Positions 47,930-57,254 of a stretch of 64,000 bases of DNA are shown here, piece after piece. A program made the translations under genes and the position numbers. The stretch covers positions 45,469-109,468 of the forward strand of contig JAUTCS010000124.1 of assembly GCA_030673825.1 (NCBI GenBank). Direction: 5' to 3'. The notes beneath the pieces are model-generated. The model made no database searches and was not told the DNA's origin. It worked only from the letters and a program-made list of their open reading frames with translations. Positions within the stretch are counted from its first letter, which is position 1, and each line of letters begins with the position of its first letter. Source of the DNA: Verrucomicrobiota bacterium JB024 (GTDB lineage Bacteria; Verrucomicrobiota; Verrucomicrobiia; Opitutales; Cerasicoccaceae).

Positions 47930-48044
47930 AGGGGGACAAGTCCCCCTACGCGTCCAGAAAGGCCGCTACCCCAAGCACGGAGAAAAGCATTTCAAACAAG
48001 CAGAATACCGCTATGGATGCTTTTCAAGCGCTGCCGAGGGGACA
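47930..48044. repeat. Hairpin and AAAAGCAT inverted repeat downstream of the isomerase gene
   Basis: AGGGGGAC/GTCCCCCT (47930-47947) forms a tight hairpin. GAAAAGCAT (47982-47990) pairs with ATGCTTTTC (48017-48025) at a distance. A GAGGGGACA word at 48036-48044 resembles the MITE-like end at 26784. No gene is visible. Confidence 0.55.
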
Positions 48045-48083
48045 TTATCACCACTGAGAAAAACACGTATTTAAGCCACGAGA

Positions 48084-48114
48084 GCCGGTGCGGACTTGCC
48101 GCATCGGCTTTTTT
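48084..48114 (+). terminator. Strong rho-independent terminator after the isomerase gene
   Basis: Stem GCCGGTGCGG (48084-48093) pairs with CCGCATCGGC (48099-48108) through one G-U pair, loop ACTTG, then TTTTTT (48109-48114). It closes the isomerase transcript before the lactonase gene. Confidence 0.85.
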
Positions 48115-48133
48115 GTGACTGGCTGGGGGGACG

Positions 48134-49015
48134 ATGAAAACGCATCACGCGACCATGCTCCACCCCTGCGCTTCGCAGCATGGCGAGGGCGCCTACTGGT
48201 GGGACGCCCGCCAGCAACTGATCTGGGTCGATATCCTCGCCTGCGAGGTGCACATCTATGATCCGGCCAAGGACGAGGACCGGATGTGGAAAGTGCCCTG
48301 CCACGTCGGCTTCGCCCACCCCACCGTCAATGGCGACCTGCTCCTGGGCACCCGCGACGGCATTGCCCGGCTCGACCTGACCGACAACGAGATCACCTTC
48401 GTCGTCGATCCCGAGGCCGACCTGGAAGACACGCGTTTCAACGACGGCAAGCCCGGCCCGGACGGACGGCTCTATGGCGGTTCCATGGCCTACGGCGGCA
48501 AGGCCCCCTTGGGCAGCCTCTGGCTGATCGAAACGGACTTCAATTACCGCCACCTGCTCGACAATGTCACGATCTCGAACGGCCTGTGCTGGACGAAGGA
48601 CGAGCAGACGATGTTCTATATCGACTCCCCCACCCGCCTGGTCGAGGCCTTCGACTACGACTCGGCCACGGGGAATATCTCCAACCGCCGCACGGTGGTG
48701 GAGGTCCCCGAGGAGCTGGGCGTGCCCGACGGCATGACCATCGACGCCGACGATAACCTCTGGGTCGCCCTTTACGGCGGCTCCATGGTCGCCTGCTACG
48801 ACTCGCGCACCGGTAAGATGATCGAGCGCGTGCTGGCTCCGACCCCGCGCGTCACCTGCCCGAGCTTTGGCGGTCCGGACCTGACCACCCTGTACTTTAC
48901 CACCTCCAAGGCCGGGATCAACAAGATGACCCCCGAGGAGGCCAAGTTTGCCGGGCACCTCTTCAGCGCCGAGCCCGGCGCCCAGGGGCGACCGAATTAC
49001 GTCTTCGGCGGATAA
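48134..49015 (+). CDS. SMP-30/gluconolactonase-family lactonase
   Basis: This 293-residue six-bladed propeller has the metal ligands in place: Glu in HGEGAYWW, Asn in TRFNDGKPGPDGRLYGG and Asp in PDGMTIDADDNLW. It hydrolyses sugar lactones, for example L-fucono- or gluconolactone. Position after the fucose-type isomerase and before an MFS transporter suggests a parallel oxidative branch of the same sugar pathway. It has its own start after the terminator at 48114, so the promoter may be separate or read-through. Confidence 0.88.
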   Translation: MKTHHATMLHPCASQHGEGAYWWDARQQLIWVDILACEVHIYDPAKDEDRMWKVPCHVGFAHPTVNGDLLLGTRDGIARLDLTDNEITFVVDPEADLEDTRFNDGKPGPDGRLYGGSMAYGGKAPLGSLWLIETDFNYRHLLDNVTISNGLCWTKDEQTMFYIDSPTRLVEAFDYDSATGNISNRRTVVEVPEELGVPDGMTIDADDNLWVALYGGSMVACYDSRTGKMIERVLAPTPRVTCPSFGGPDLTTLYFTTSKAGINKMTPEEAKFAGHLFSAEPGAQGRPNYVFGG

Positions 49016-49024
49016 GGCTACTTC

Positions 49025-49408
49025 ATGAGGCTACGCCCTCTTTTTGTCTCCCTCGCGTTTGCTTTAGCACTGGGGGCGTGCCGATCGATGGTTCCCGCGC
49101 CGGATCTTGTGCTTGAGCGCGGCGACACGTTTCAGTTCAAGGAGGAGGTCACCCAGTTCGGAAACCAGGAGGTCCTGGTCATCTCCGGGCTGAGCGGGCA
49201 CAGCGCCTACAGCGTGGACCACGTGGACATCCTCCGGCATCCCGACCATGTGCAAATCCTGGTCCACCTGAGCGCGAACGGCGAAGCGGGCCGCTCCGGC
49301 AGCTTTGAGGAGACGGTGGCGATCCCCGCCTGGGCGGAGCACGTCACCTATGGACAGGAGGAGACCGTGATCTGGGAACGCGCAAGTGCGGGCACCGGGG
49401 CACAATAG
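49025..49408 (+). CDS. Small lipoprotein of unknown function
   Basis: This 127-residue protein has an N-terminal signal with lipobox LALGAC (Cys19), so the cysteine is probably acylated and the protein anchored to a membrane. The rest is a mainly beta-strand domain with charged loops. No family is recognised. It begins 9 bases after the lactonase gene, so it is likely coexpressed with the sugar cluster. Confidence 0.65.
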   Translation: MRLRPLFVSLAFALALGACRSMVPAPDLVLERGDTFQFKEEVTQFGNQEVLVISGLSGHSAYSVDHVDILRHPDHVQILVHLSANGEAGRSGSFEETVAIPAWAEHVTYGQEETVIWERASAGTGAQ

Positions 49409-49619
49409 CCCTATGCGCCTAATTATCATCGGCTTCGCGACATTCTTCCCTTGCCAAATGTGGCGGGATCGGATGAATTGTGATTAACCCCATCCGGCAC
49501 GCCTTGAACCCCTCTCGCCGCCAGATTTTTCCACCCCAGGAACCCGATTCGGCTGAAGCCGCGGGGCTCCGCCGTGCCGGAGGAAAAGCTGCGGTCTCAC
49601 CCCCTCCGATCTCCTGCCC

Positions 49620-51245
49620 ATGAGTGAAATCTCCCCGACCATGTCCTCCGTGCCCGCGCACCTGCGCGCGATCCTCGAAGAAGTCGAACAAGCCCTTGAG
49701 GGCATTGTGATCAAACCCCTGAGCAGCTTTTTCGTCGGCACGGTCGCGGCCATGTCGGGGGTGTTGTTTGGGTTCGATGCGTCCATCGCCGCCGCCACCG
49801 GCAGCTCGGTTAACAGCTTTTTTGCGCTGGATCAGGCCCCGCTGCTGCAAGGGCTGTGGGTGGCCGCCGTGCCACTGGGGGCGCTCATCGGGGCGCTGTT
49901 CGGCGGGCGCGTCTCGGACCGCTTCGGGCGCAAGAAGGGGCTCATCTTCAACGCCATCCTCTTTATCGCGGGGATTGCGCTGGCGGCGGTATCGCCGACA
50001 TTCTGGGTCTTTGTGGCGGCACGATTGATGATGGGGCTGGCCATCGGTAACTCCGCCGTGATCACACCGATGTACATGGCCGAGGTGGCCCCGCCGGAGT
50101 CGCGCGGGCGCATCCTGTTCATGTACCAGCTCTCCATCGTGGTCGGGATTCTTTTTTCGTTCATCGTCGGGGTGATCGTGGATGCCTCGATCAAAGACAT
50201 CTCGATGAACTGGCGCGTGATGCTGGCCATCGGGCTAATCCCGGCGTTCATTTTCCTGTTCGGGATGCTGAAGATGCCCAACAGCCCGCGTTGGCTGATC
50301 GAGAACAAGTACCTCCAGGACGCCCACCATGTGCTGCTGCGCATGATGGGGCGCGAAGAGGCACGCTCGACCTTTTGCGACATCCACGAGGCCGCCGCGC
50401 GCAAGACGAGCGCCAGCCTCAAGGCCTGCTTCGGCAAGCTGATCCTGCCGGTCATGCTGCTGGGCTTCTTCCTGCAATTTTTCCAGCAATCCACCGGGAT
50501 CAACGCGGACATGTACTTCGGCCCGCAAATTTTCAGCCAGGGCGGGTTCAGCGCCTCGGCGGCGATGTGGGCGCAGGTCGCCATGGGGCTGGTCAACCTC
50601 GTGGCCACCATTGTCTCGATCTTCCTCGTGGACAAGCTGGGGCGGCGCAAGCTGATGTTCATCGGGGTGAGCGGGATCATCGTCATGCTCTGCGCGCAGT
50701 CGTACCTGTTTGACCAGTATAACAAGTTCCAGCAGACCGCCGCGCCCGAGGCCCGTGCCATCACCACGACCGACGCCGCCGGCCAGCGGCACGTGCTGCC
50801 CAATGCCGGGGCTGCCGTCACACACGAGCAGACCTCCGACACCCGCGAGGCCGCCCAGGCCGGCACCGCCGTCACTCCCGGCAAGCCCCCGGCGATCACG
50901 TACTGGATTTTCGCCAGCATCCTGCTGTACATCGTGTGCTTCGCGATCAGCGCGGGCCCGCTGTGCTGGCTGATGATCAGCGAGGTTTTCCCCATCCGCT
51001 TCCGCGGGATCGGGATGTCCATCGCGGTGGCGGCGAACTGGCTGGTGGACTACTTCGTCAGCCAGCTGTTCCCGGTCATGAAGGACGGGCTGGGCATGTC
51101 CTTCACGTTCCTGATTTACGCGGGCTTCACAGCCGTCGGGCTGGCCCTGGCCGTGCGCTTCCTGCCCGAGACCCGTGGAGTGCCGCTCGAAAAGATCGAG
51201 GAGAACATCTACGCCGGAAAGCCCCTGCGGCGGATCGGGCTGTAA
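49620..51245 (+). CDS. MFS sugar:proton symporter
   Basis: This 541-residue twelve-helix transporter is of the sugar-porter type, with GFDASIAAATG in helix 1. RVSDRFGRKKG follows helix 2 and is the loop 2-3 signature. RWLIENK and the helix 7 LQFFQQSTGINADMYFGPQIF segment follow, with an ending PETRGVPLEKIEE. It likely takes up a hexose or deoxy-hexose with a proton. The N-terminus has about 40 extra charged residues, and a cytoplasmic insertion about residues 375-415 is rich in Ala/Thr. A 211-base leader with small hairpins precedes it. Confidence 0.92.
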   Translation: MSEISPTMSSVPAHLRAILEEVEQALEGIVIKPLSSFFVGTVAAMSGVLFGFDASIAAATGSSVNSFFALDQAPLLQGLWVAAVPLGALIGALFGGRVSDRFGRKKGLIFNAILFIAGIALAAVSPTFWVFVAARLMMGLAIGNSAVITPMYMAEVAPPESRGRILFMYQLSIVVGILFSFIVGVIVDASIKDISMNWRVMLAIGLIPAFIFLFGMLKMPNSPRWLIENKYLQDAHHVLLRMMGREEARSTFCDIHEAAARKTSASLKACFGKLILPVMLLGFFLQFFQQSTGINADMYFGPQIFSQGGFSASAAMWAQVAMGLVNLVATIVSIFLVDKLGRRKLMFIGVSGIIVMLCAQSYLFDQYNKFQQTAAPEARAITTTDAAGQRHVLPNAGAAVTHEQTSDTREAAQAGTAVTPGKPPAITYWIFASILLYIVCFAISAGPLCWLMISEVFPIRFRGIGMSIAVAANWLVDYFVSQLFPVMKDGLGMSFTFLIYAGFTAVGLALAVRFLPETRGVPLEKIEENIYAGKPLRRIGL

Positions 51246-51249
51246 AAAA

Positions 51250-51362
51250 GTTTGAGCGTTTCGGGTTTGAGCGTTTGAAAGTTGGCGGGGCCTAAGCCGG
51301 ATGACGCCGGTCAGGCATTTTTCGCCGCCACTTTAACACTCAAACCTTCAAACGCTCAAACC
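51250..51362. repeat. Long inverted repeat of GTTTGAGCGTTTGAAAG words
   Basis: Left arm 51250-51291 and right arm 51323-51362 are imperfect reverse complements (about 33 of 38 positions), built of GTTTGAGCGTTTGAA words. The gap is about 31 bases. The right arm ends one base before the GTG start at 51363, so the start lies at the base of the stem. Confidence 0.75.
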
Positions 51363-51767
51363 GTGAACTTGCGAAGCATCCTGGAAACCTGCCTGTACGC
51401 TGACGACCTGGCGGAGGCGGAAGCGTTCTATACGCGCCTGCTCGGACTGGAACCGCTGGCCGTCGAACCGGGCAAGTTCGTCTTTTACCGGCTCGACGGG
51501 GCCATGCTGCTGATCTTCGACGCGCACGAGTCCGCCCACAACGACGAGGTGCCCCCGCACGGGGCAACCGGCCCCAGCCATGTGTGCTTCCGCGTCGAGC
51601 CCGCCGAGATACCCGGCTGGAAGCTCCGGCTGGCCGAGATAGAAATTCCCCTGGAGATGGAGCATATCTGGCCCAACGGCGCCCACTCCCTGTACTTCCG
51701 TGATCCGGCGGGCAACAGCCTGGAAATCGCCCCCTGGAGCCTGTGGGAGAAATTTAAAGAAGCTTGA
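51363..51767 (+). CDS. VOC/glyoxalase-superfamily protein
   Basis: I choose GTG 51363, since the upstream in-frame region is inside the long inverted repeat. The 134-residue protein has the paired beta-alpha-beta-beta-beta halves of the VOC fold, with metal positions His in GPSHVCFRV and Glu in NSLEIAPW. The first ligand position is unclear, so activity (dioxygenase, epimerase or lyase) cannot be assigned. Its position between the transporter and the DeoR regulator suggests a role in the sugar cluster. Confidence 0.75.
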   Translation: MNLRSILETCLYADDLAEAEAFYTRLLGLEPLAVEPGKFVFYRLDGAMLLIFDAHESAHNDEVPPHGATGPSHVCFRVEPAEIPGWKLRLAEIEIPLEMEHIWPNGAHSLYFRDPAGNSLEIAPWSLWEKFKEA

Positions 51768-51861
51768 GAATTGGGGGCTTGGCGCAAAACGGGCATTCCA
51801 GTGGAAGCAACTGATTGTTTTTGACAGATTGTGAAAGCGCCTTAGGCTGAGGGCGTTTTCC

Positions 51862-52644
51862 ATGACGAACAAGCAACGCCTCGACCTGATCGAAAAGTAT
51901 ATCCGCGAGCACAAGTACGCGGATCTGCACACGCTGGCCGATAAGTTCGAGATCAGCCTCTCCACCGTGCGGCGGGCGTTGAACGAGCTGGAGGCCGCCA
52001 ACATCATCTGCCGTCACCACGGCGGGGCGAGCCTCGTGGAGGAGGACAACGGCTCCTCCGGGTACGACTTTATCACGCAGGACAACCGTCAGACTGAGCA
52101 AAAGCACGCCATTGCCCGCAAGATGGCCGAGCTGATCGAGCCGGGCATGACCGTCATGCTCGACGGGGGCACCACCACCTACACCGTGGCCCGCGCCCTG
52201 GTGGAAAAGCGCCTCGTGGTCATCACCAACTCTCTGCCCATCGCCGCGCTTTTCGGCGAGGTCGGCTCCTCCGAGACCATCGTGACGGGCGGGACCGTTT
52301 ACTCGCGCCTGGGCATCCTTTACGGGCCCGCCTGCGAGCAGGCTATCAGCCGCGTGCACGTGGATATCGCCGTGTGCGGGTGCGCGGGGATGACCCCCGA
52401 GGGCATCTGGAACAACAACTCGTTCATCGCGTCGTTCCAGCAGCACATGATCAACGTGTGCGACAAGCTGTACTTCGTCATGGACAGCTCGAAGGTGGGC
52501 AAGCGCGCCCTGAGCCTCGTGACCGAGTTTACCGACAAGTTCACCCTCATCACGGACAAGGCCCCGCCGCCCGAAATCGCCGAGCCCGCCGCCGAAGCCG
52601 GGACCGAGATTCTTGTCGCCCCGGTGAGCCGTATCGAGGGCTGA
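51862..52644 (+). CDS. DeoR/GlpR-family transcriptional regulator
   Basis: This 260-residue repressor has the N-terminal winged helix (LHTLADKFEISLSTVRRALNELE) and a C-terminal sugar-phosphate-sensing DeoRC domain (TVMLDGGTTTYTVARAL and VMDSSKVGKRAL). Such regulators respond to phosphorylated sugars, and the next gene is rhamnulokinase. It probably controls the rhamnulokinase or the whole cluster. The start is preceded by a 94-base spacer after the VOC gene. Confidence 0.93.
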   Translation: MTNKQRLDLIEKYIREHKYADLHTLADKFEISLSTVRRALNELEAANIICRHHGGASLVEEDNGSSGYDFITQDNRQTEQKHAIARKMAELIEPGMTVMLDGGTTTYTVARALVEKRLVVITNSLPIAALFGEVGSSETIVTGGTVYSRLGILYGPACEQAISRVHVDIAVCGCAGMTPEGIWNNNSFIASFQQHMINVCDKLYFVMDSSKVGKRALSLVTEFTDKFTLITDKAPPPEIAEPAAEAGTEILVAPVSRIEG

Positions 52645-52700
52645 GTACGCTCCGCGCCGCCCCAACCGTTTATACTCCAACCTTTTTTACAGAAGACCCC

Positions 52701-54119
52701 ATGAACAAAGTACATGCCGCCGCCATCGACCTGGGAGCCACCAGCGGACGTGTCATCGTCGGGACCTGGTCCGACGATGGCCTCGAACTGACCGAGGTGC
52801 ACCGCTTCCCGAACGCCTTCCACCGGCTCAACGACAACGACTACTGGGATATCGCCTCGCTCTTTTCCCAGGTGCGCAAGGGCCTGGCCGAGGCCAAGCG
52901 GCTATTCCCGAACCTCGCCTCGTGCGGGGTGGACACCTGGGGCGTGGACCACGTCCTGCTGGATAAGGCCGGACGCCTGACCTTTCCCATGCACGCCTAC
53001 CGCGACCAGCGCACCGAGCCGCTGCGCAAGCGCCTGATCGACTCCGGCGACGACCGCAAGCTCTACGACTGGACCGGGCTGCCCCCGATTAACTACAACA
53101 CCGCGCTCCAGCTGGGCGAGACGCTGGCGGCCTTTCCGCAGCTCAAGGAGATGGCCGCGCGCGTGCTGCTCCTGCCGGACTATTTCAACTACCTGCTCTC
53201 GGGCCAGATGTGCAACGAGGTCTCCATCGCCAGCACGGGCCAACTGCTGGACCTGCACGGGGTGAGCTTCTCGGAGCAGACGCTGGAGTACTTCGGCATC
53301 CCGCAGGGGTGGTTCGAGGGCCCGGCCAAGGCCGGGATGAAGCTCGGCAAGGTGCGGGGCATCGAGGGGCTGGAGGACGTCGAAACGATCCTCGTCCCCG
53401 GCCACGACACTTCCTGCGCGTTCGAGGCCATCCCGAAGACCGGGAACGACATTTTCATCTCGGCGGGCACCTGGCTGCTCACCGGGGGTCTGACCGCCCA
53501 GCCCGCCCAGGGCGAGGCGGCGTACAAGCTCGGCGTCAGCAACGAGCGCGACGGCCTCGGCGGCTACCGCCCGAACAAGATTTTGCTGGGCCTGTGGCTG
53601 CTGGAGCAGCTCGCCTCCAAGCTTCCCAACAAGCCCAAGAGCGGCGCCGAGTGGGATGCCGTCACCGACCAGGCCGCTGATCTGCCCGCTCCCAAGGTGC
53701 TGATCGACTGCACGGACGAGTTACTCTTTAACCCCGAGGACATGAAAGCCGCCATCGACGAGAACCTGCGTCGTCAGGGCGGCACTCCGCCGGAAAATCT
53801 CGCCCAGTACATGCGCCTGATCTGCGACTCGCTGGCGCGCTCCGTGGCCAACACCGTGAAGCAATTCGGTGAGATGACCGGGGAGCATTTCGACAACATC
53901 GCCATCGTCGGCGGCGGCTCGAAGAACCAGCTCCTGTGCCAGCGCATCGCCGACGCCAGCAGCCTGCCCGTAACCAGCTACAACCTGGAGGGCACCTCTG
54001 TCGGCAACATTGGCTACCAGCTCCTCGGCCTCGGCGTGATCGAGAACCTCGACGTGTACCGGGCCAAGATCGCCCAAGGCATCAACAAGCACGTGTACCG
54101 CCCCGCCGGACTGAGCTGA
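52701..54119 (+). CDS. Rhamnulokinase-type FGGY kinase
   Basis: I choose ATG 52701 (MNKVHAAAIDLGATSGRVI). The long upstream frame is the overlapping DeoR gene read in another frame. The 472-residue kinase phosphorylates L-rhamnulose (or L-fuculose). N-terminal DLGATSGR with EVHRFPN and DYWDIASL are typical of RhaB. GVDTWGVDH and the C-terminal AIVGGGSKNQLLCQRIADAS match the FGGY ATPase fold. With the isomerase at 46270 it gives two steps of the deoxysugar pathway, and no aldolase is in the window. Confidence 0.88.
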   Translation: MNKVHAAAIDLGATSGRVIVGTWSDDGLELTEVHRFPNAFHRLNDNDYWDIASLFSQVRKGLAEAKRLFPNLASCGVDTWGVDHVLLDKAGRLTFPMHAYRDQRTEPLRKRLIDSGDDRKLYDWTGLPPINYNTALQLGETLAAFPQLKEMAARVLLLPDYFNYLLSGQMCNEVSIASTGQLLDLHGVSFSEQTLEYFGIPQGWFEGPAKAGMKLGKVRGIEGLEDVETILVPGHDTSCAFEAIPKTGNDIFISAGTWLLTGGLTAQPAQGEAAYKLGVSNERDGLGGYRPNKILLGLWLLEQLASKLPNKPKSGAEWDAVTDQAADLPAPKVLIDCTDELLFNPEDMKAAIDENLRRQGGTPPENLAQYMRLICDSLARSVANTVKQFGEMTGEHFDNIAIVGGGSKNQLLCQRIADASSLPVTSYNLEGTSVGNIGYQLLGLGVIENLDVYRAKIAQGINKHVYRPAGLS

Positions 54120-54130
54120 GTTTGACATTT

Positions 54131-54151
54131 CTCCCCTCCGGGAGTTTGTTT
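54131..54151 (+). terminator. Weak hairpin after the rhamnulokinase gene
   Basis: CTCCC (54131-54135) pairs with GGGAG (54140-54144), then TTTGTTT. A short but well-placed candidate terminator. Confidence 0.45.
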
Positions 54152-54250
54152 CTGGATTGTCACCCGTCCGCCATGCGGACGCCGCGTTGCCGTTCTAAGG
54201 TAACAATTCTCCTGCCGTACCACGCGGCGGGGGTTATTGTTGACGTTGCC

Positions 54251-55102
54251 ATGAAAGCTCTCCCCCTGCTGTTGTTTTCGTCCCTGGTCTGCGCCCGCCT
54301 GCTCGCCGCCGAACCGGCGGACCCGCCCAAGGAGCTGAGCCTGCCCGAGATCATGGCCGAATACCTCAAGGCCCAGGGCGGCAGCTCCTACATCGAGTCC
54401 ATCGAGACGCTCCGTCTGGAGGGCACGATCACGCAGGACGGACTTGAGATCGACTTTGTCCAGGTTAAGAAGCAGCCCGATCTGATGCGGATGACCTTCG
54501 ACCTGGGACCGATGGAGCTCATCATGGGCTATAACGGCGAAACCGCCTGGCAGACCACCCGCCAGCGCCTCCAAGCCAAAGAGCTCACCGGCGCGGCGAA
54601 AAAGGAACTGGTCAGCACCGCCGCCATGTTCAACGAGCTCTATCAGCCGCACAATCCACGCATCAAGCGCAGGTATCTCGGCCAGGACGAGTTCGAAGGC
54701 ACGCCGGTTTACCTTATCGAGGTCACGCTGGAGGACGGCGCCGTGCACCGCTACTCCATCGATCAGGAAAGCTTTCTGGACCGGCGCCTGGAATACACCC
54801 AGCTCGCCGACGGTGTCGAGCACACCCTGGAGCAGCGCTATTACGATATCCGTCCGCTGGATAAGCTTCAGCTCCCCCATCGCGTGGAGAGCTACCGGGA
54901 CGGCGAACGGGTCTCGGTCGTGTCGATTGACACGATCCAGGTCGATACCGGCGTGTACCTGCCCTACTTCGACCCGCCGGGCGGGATCGAGGGCCGGGAC
55001 GAGCTGCCGGTCAAAGTCAGCCGCGAGCCATTGACGCCAGCCAGCGGCAGCACGATCACGGGCTCCAGCGTCCTGGCCGGAGCCACGCTGCCGGCTAATT
55101 GA
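54251..55102 (+). CDS. Exported protein resembling outer-membrane lipoprotein-sorting proteins
   Basis: I start at ATG 54251, which begins a signal peptide (MKALPLLLFSSLVCARLLAA). The 283-residue product is a beta-rich domain with the LolA/LolB-like run YIESIETLRLEGTITQDG. A QVKKQPDLMRMTF-type strand follows and then a tail rich in Pro and Gly. Proteins of this shape in the phylum are periplasmic lipid or lipoprotein carriers. The family is only suggested. It overlaps the convergent Nudix gene by 8 bases. Confidence 0.55.
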   Translation: MKALPLLLFSSLVCARLLAAEPADPPKELSLPEIMAEYLKAQGGSSYIESIETLRLEGTITQDGLEIDFVQVKKQPDLMRMTFDLGPMELIMGYNGETAWQTTRQRLQAKELTGAAKKELVSTAAMFNELYQPHNPRIKRRYLGQDEFEGTPVYLIEVTLEDGAVHRYSIDQESFLDRRLEYTQLADGVEHTLEQRYYDIRPLDKLQLPHRVESYRDGERVSVVSIDTIQVDTGVYLPYFDPPGGIEGRDELPVKVSREPLTPASGSTITGSSVLAGATLPAN

Positions 55103-55562
55103 TATCGCCCAGATAGAGACGGCGGGCGCTGACTTGGCCGTCCTCGATCAGGGTTTTCAATACCTCGGGATAAAACTCGATCTCCTTCAGGCGTGCCAGC
55201 GGGAGCCACTCGATGCCGATCTGGTGCTTGTCGTGGTCGGGGCCGGGGCGGGGCTCCACGCCCGCGGGCAGCTCGCAATGGAAGACGACCTCCAGCTGGT
55301 GGAAATCCTTGTGCAGCTTACGCAAGTGATGGTGGCGGCCGATGTACTCGCGCACGTAGGCGATCTCCCCCGCCTCAACCGGAGTGCCGATCTCCTCCCG
55401 GCACTCGCGCTGGAGTGTGTCCAGCAAGGTCTCACCATGTTTCTGCCCGCCGCCGGGCAGGATGTAGAAAACTTCGTCGGGCACCCGTTGCATACGGATG
55501 GCCAGCAGTTCGCCATTCCGGATGATGAGCGCACGGGCGGCGCTACGTACCCACTTTAACAT
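55095..55562 (-). CDS. Nudix hydrolase
   Basis: I start at the ATG at 55562 (MLKWVRSAARALI). A longer frame from 55664 is low-complexity. The 155-residue protein holds a complete Nudix box, G-GGGQKHGETLLDTLQRE-C-REE-IG (residues about 38-60), which hydrolyses X-linked nucleoside diphosphates. The fold start AARALIIRNGELLAIRMQ is also typical. The substrate is unknown. It is convergent with the exported-protein gene. Confidence 0.92.
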   Translation of the reverse strand: MLKWVRSAARALIIRNGELLAIRMQRVPDEVFYILPGGGQKHGETLLDTLQRECREEIGTPVEAGEIAYVREYIGRHHHLRKLHKDFHQLEVVFHCELPAGVEPRPGPDHDKHQIGIEWLPLARLKEIEFYPEVLKTLIEDGQVSARRLYLGDIN

Positions 55563-55676
55563 GCCCGTTATCCAAATGCCCGCCCCCCGGCCATGGCAAG
55601 CCCGCATCCGGCGCAGGCGGGGATTCGTCAGGGATTTAACTGGAAAGCGGCAAAACGTACCCACCCGATGGCGAGC

Positions 55677-56423
55677 TCAGAGCGCGTCGGCTTCTTTCAG
55701 GGCCTTGCGGGCGACCCGGCCGATGTAAACCGAGGCGAACAGCGCCACGACCGCCCCGACGACCATGCTGATGTAGTGAACCGGGCTATGGTGCTCCATG
55801 CCGGTGGCCAGGCGCGTCAGGTGCCGCGCCACCACCCCGTAGTAAACCACCGCCAGCAGGCTCGGGAGCATGCCCGGACTGGAAAGCAGGTAGGCGCGCA
55901 GGCCCATCCGGCTGACGCCGAGGATGTAGTTGAGCGGGCCGAAGGGCACCGGCCCCAACCGTAGCAAAAAACCGATGCGCAGGCCTCGGGCGCTGACGGC
56001 CTTGTCGATGGCGCGGAAGCGCGGGTGCTTGGCCATGAAGTGCTCGATGCGTTTTTTGAGAAACAGGCGGGACAAGCCGTAGGCCACAAAGAGGGCCACG
56101 TACTCGGTCACCGCGGCGTAGAAAAATCCCCAGCCCAGCCCGAAGAGCGTTCCGGCGGTGAAGACAAAGATGTCCGCCGGCAGGCAAAACAGGCAGGCCA
56201 CCAGAAAGACCGCGCAGAAAATCGCGGGCATCCATGCGCCCTGATCCCGAATCCACCCGAGGATGTCCGGCAGGTCGCCCTCCAGGGTCTTGCCGATGAC
56301 GACCACTGCCACGATGGCCGCCGCGATGATCGCACCCCGGACCAGCAGAGTCTTCCAGTGATGGCGCGCGTAGAGCGGAACTTTCGCCGCGGCCTCCAGG
56401 TGCCGTCCGAGAAAACGGTGCAT
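55677..56423 (-). CDS. TVP38/TMEM64 (VTT/DedA-like) membrane protein
   Basis: This 248-residue protein has the VTT domain: [44 protein letters not shown] and [21 protein letters not shown], with a cluster of hydrophobic helices. The family moves lipids or maintains membrane polarity in bacteria. A cytoplasmic N-terminal helix rich in basic residues precedes the core. It is divergent from the glycosyltransferase. Confidence 0.88.
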   Translation of the reverse strand: MHRFLGRHLEAAAKVPLYARHHWKTLLVRGAIIAAAIVAVVVIGKTLEGDLPDILGWIRDQGAWMPAIFCAVFLVACLFCLPADIFVFTAGTLFGLGWGFFYAAVTEYVALFVAYGLSRLFLKKRIEHFMAKHPRFRAIDKAVSARGLRIGFLLRLGPVPFGPLNYILGVSRMGLRAYLLSSPGMLPSLLAVVYYGVVARHLTRLATGMEHHSPVHYISMVVGAVVALFASVYIGRVARKALKEADAL

Positions 56424-56517
56424 AAGCGCAAATTATCCGTTAAAACGCCCGCGCTTCAAGTGTGAAACCGTTAGCGTCTTGCCAAGCCCCGAAGGCGGAC
56501 TATACCTGAAATGCAGC

Positions 56518-57243
56518 ATGATTCTGAGCGTTGTCGTACCCTGCTATAATGAGGAGGAAACCGTCCTCAAAATCCTCCGCCGGATCAAGGAGAGCCCCGC
56601 CTTCCCCGAGCACGACCTGGAACTGATCGTCGTGGACGACTGCTCCGGCGACGGCACGCTCGGCGTGCTGGAGGCCAACCCCGAAGCCTACCACAAGCTG
56701 CTGCGCCACGAAGTCAACCAGGGCAAGGGCGCCGCGCTGCGCACCGGCATCGCCGCCGCCACGGGCGACATCGTCATCATCCAGGACGCCGACCTCGAGT
56801 ACGACCCGCGCGAGTACCCCGTGCTTATCGCGCCCATCCTGCACCGCGGGGCCGATGTGGTGTTCGGCTCGCGCTTTCTGGGCGGCGGGCCGCACCGTGT
56901 CGTCTATTTCTGGCACATGCTCGGGAACCGCTTCCTGACGACGCTCTCGAACATGTTCACCAACATCAACCTGACCGACATGGAGACCTGCTACAAGGTC
57001 TGCCGCCGGGACATCATCCAGCAGTTCGAGATCGAGGAGAACCGTTTCGGGTTCGAGCCCGAGATCACGGCCAAGCTCGCCCACTCCGGCTGCACGATCT
57101 ACGAGGTCGGCATCACCTACGACGGGCGTACCTACTCCGAGGGTAAGAAAATCGGCTGGAAAGACGGCGTGCGCGCCATCTACGCCATCATAAAGTACAA
57201 CCTCTTCCGCAAACACCGCCGCTTTTACGGCATGGGAGGATGA
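56518..57243 (+). CDS. Family 2 glycosyltransferase (dolichol-phosphate-mannosyltransferase-like)
   Basis: I choose ATG 56518 ([16 protein letters not shown]), the normal start of GT2 enzymes. The 241-residue product has the donor-binding acidic motif [15 protein letters not shown] and VDDCSGDGT, as in DPM1-like enzymes. FGSRFLGGG and the C-terminal region then follow. It transfers a sugar from a nucleotide or lipid donor, often onto polyprenyl phosphate. There is no C-terminal membrane helix. The next gene is convergent, beyond a long inverted repeat. Confidence 0.92.
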   Translation: MILSVVVPCYNEEETVLKILRRIKESPAFPEHDLELIVVDDCSGDGTLGVLEANPEAYHKLLRHEVNQGKGAALRTGIAAATGDIVIIQDADLEYDPREYPVLIAPILHRGADVVFGSRFLGGGPHRVVYFWHMLGNRFLTTLSNMFTNINLTDMETCYKVCRRDIIQQFEIEENRFGFEPEITAKLAHSGCTIYEVGITYDGRTYSEGKKIGWKDGVRAIYAIIKYNLFRKHRRFYGMGG

Positions 57244-57254
57244 GCCCGGAGGGC

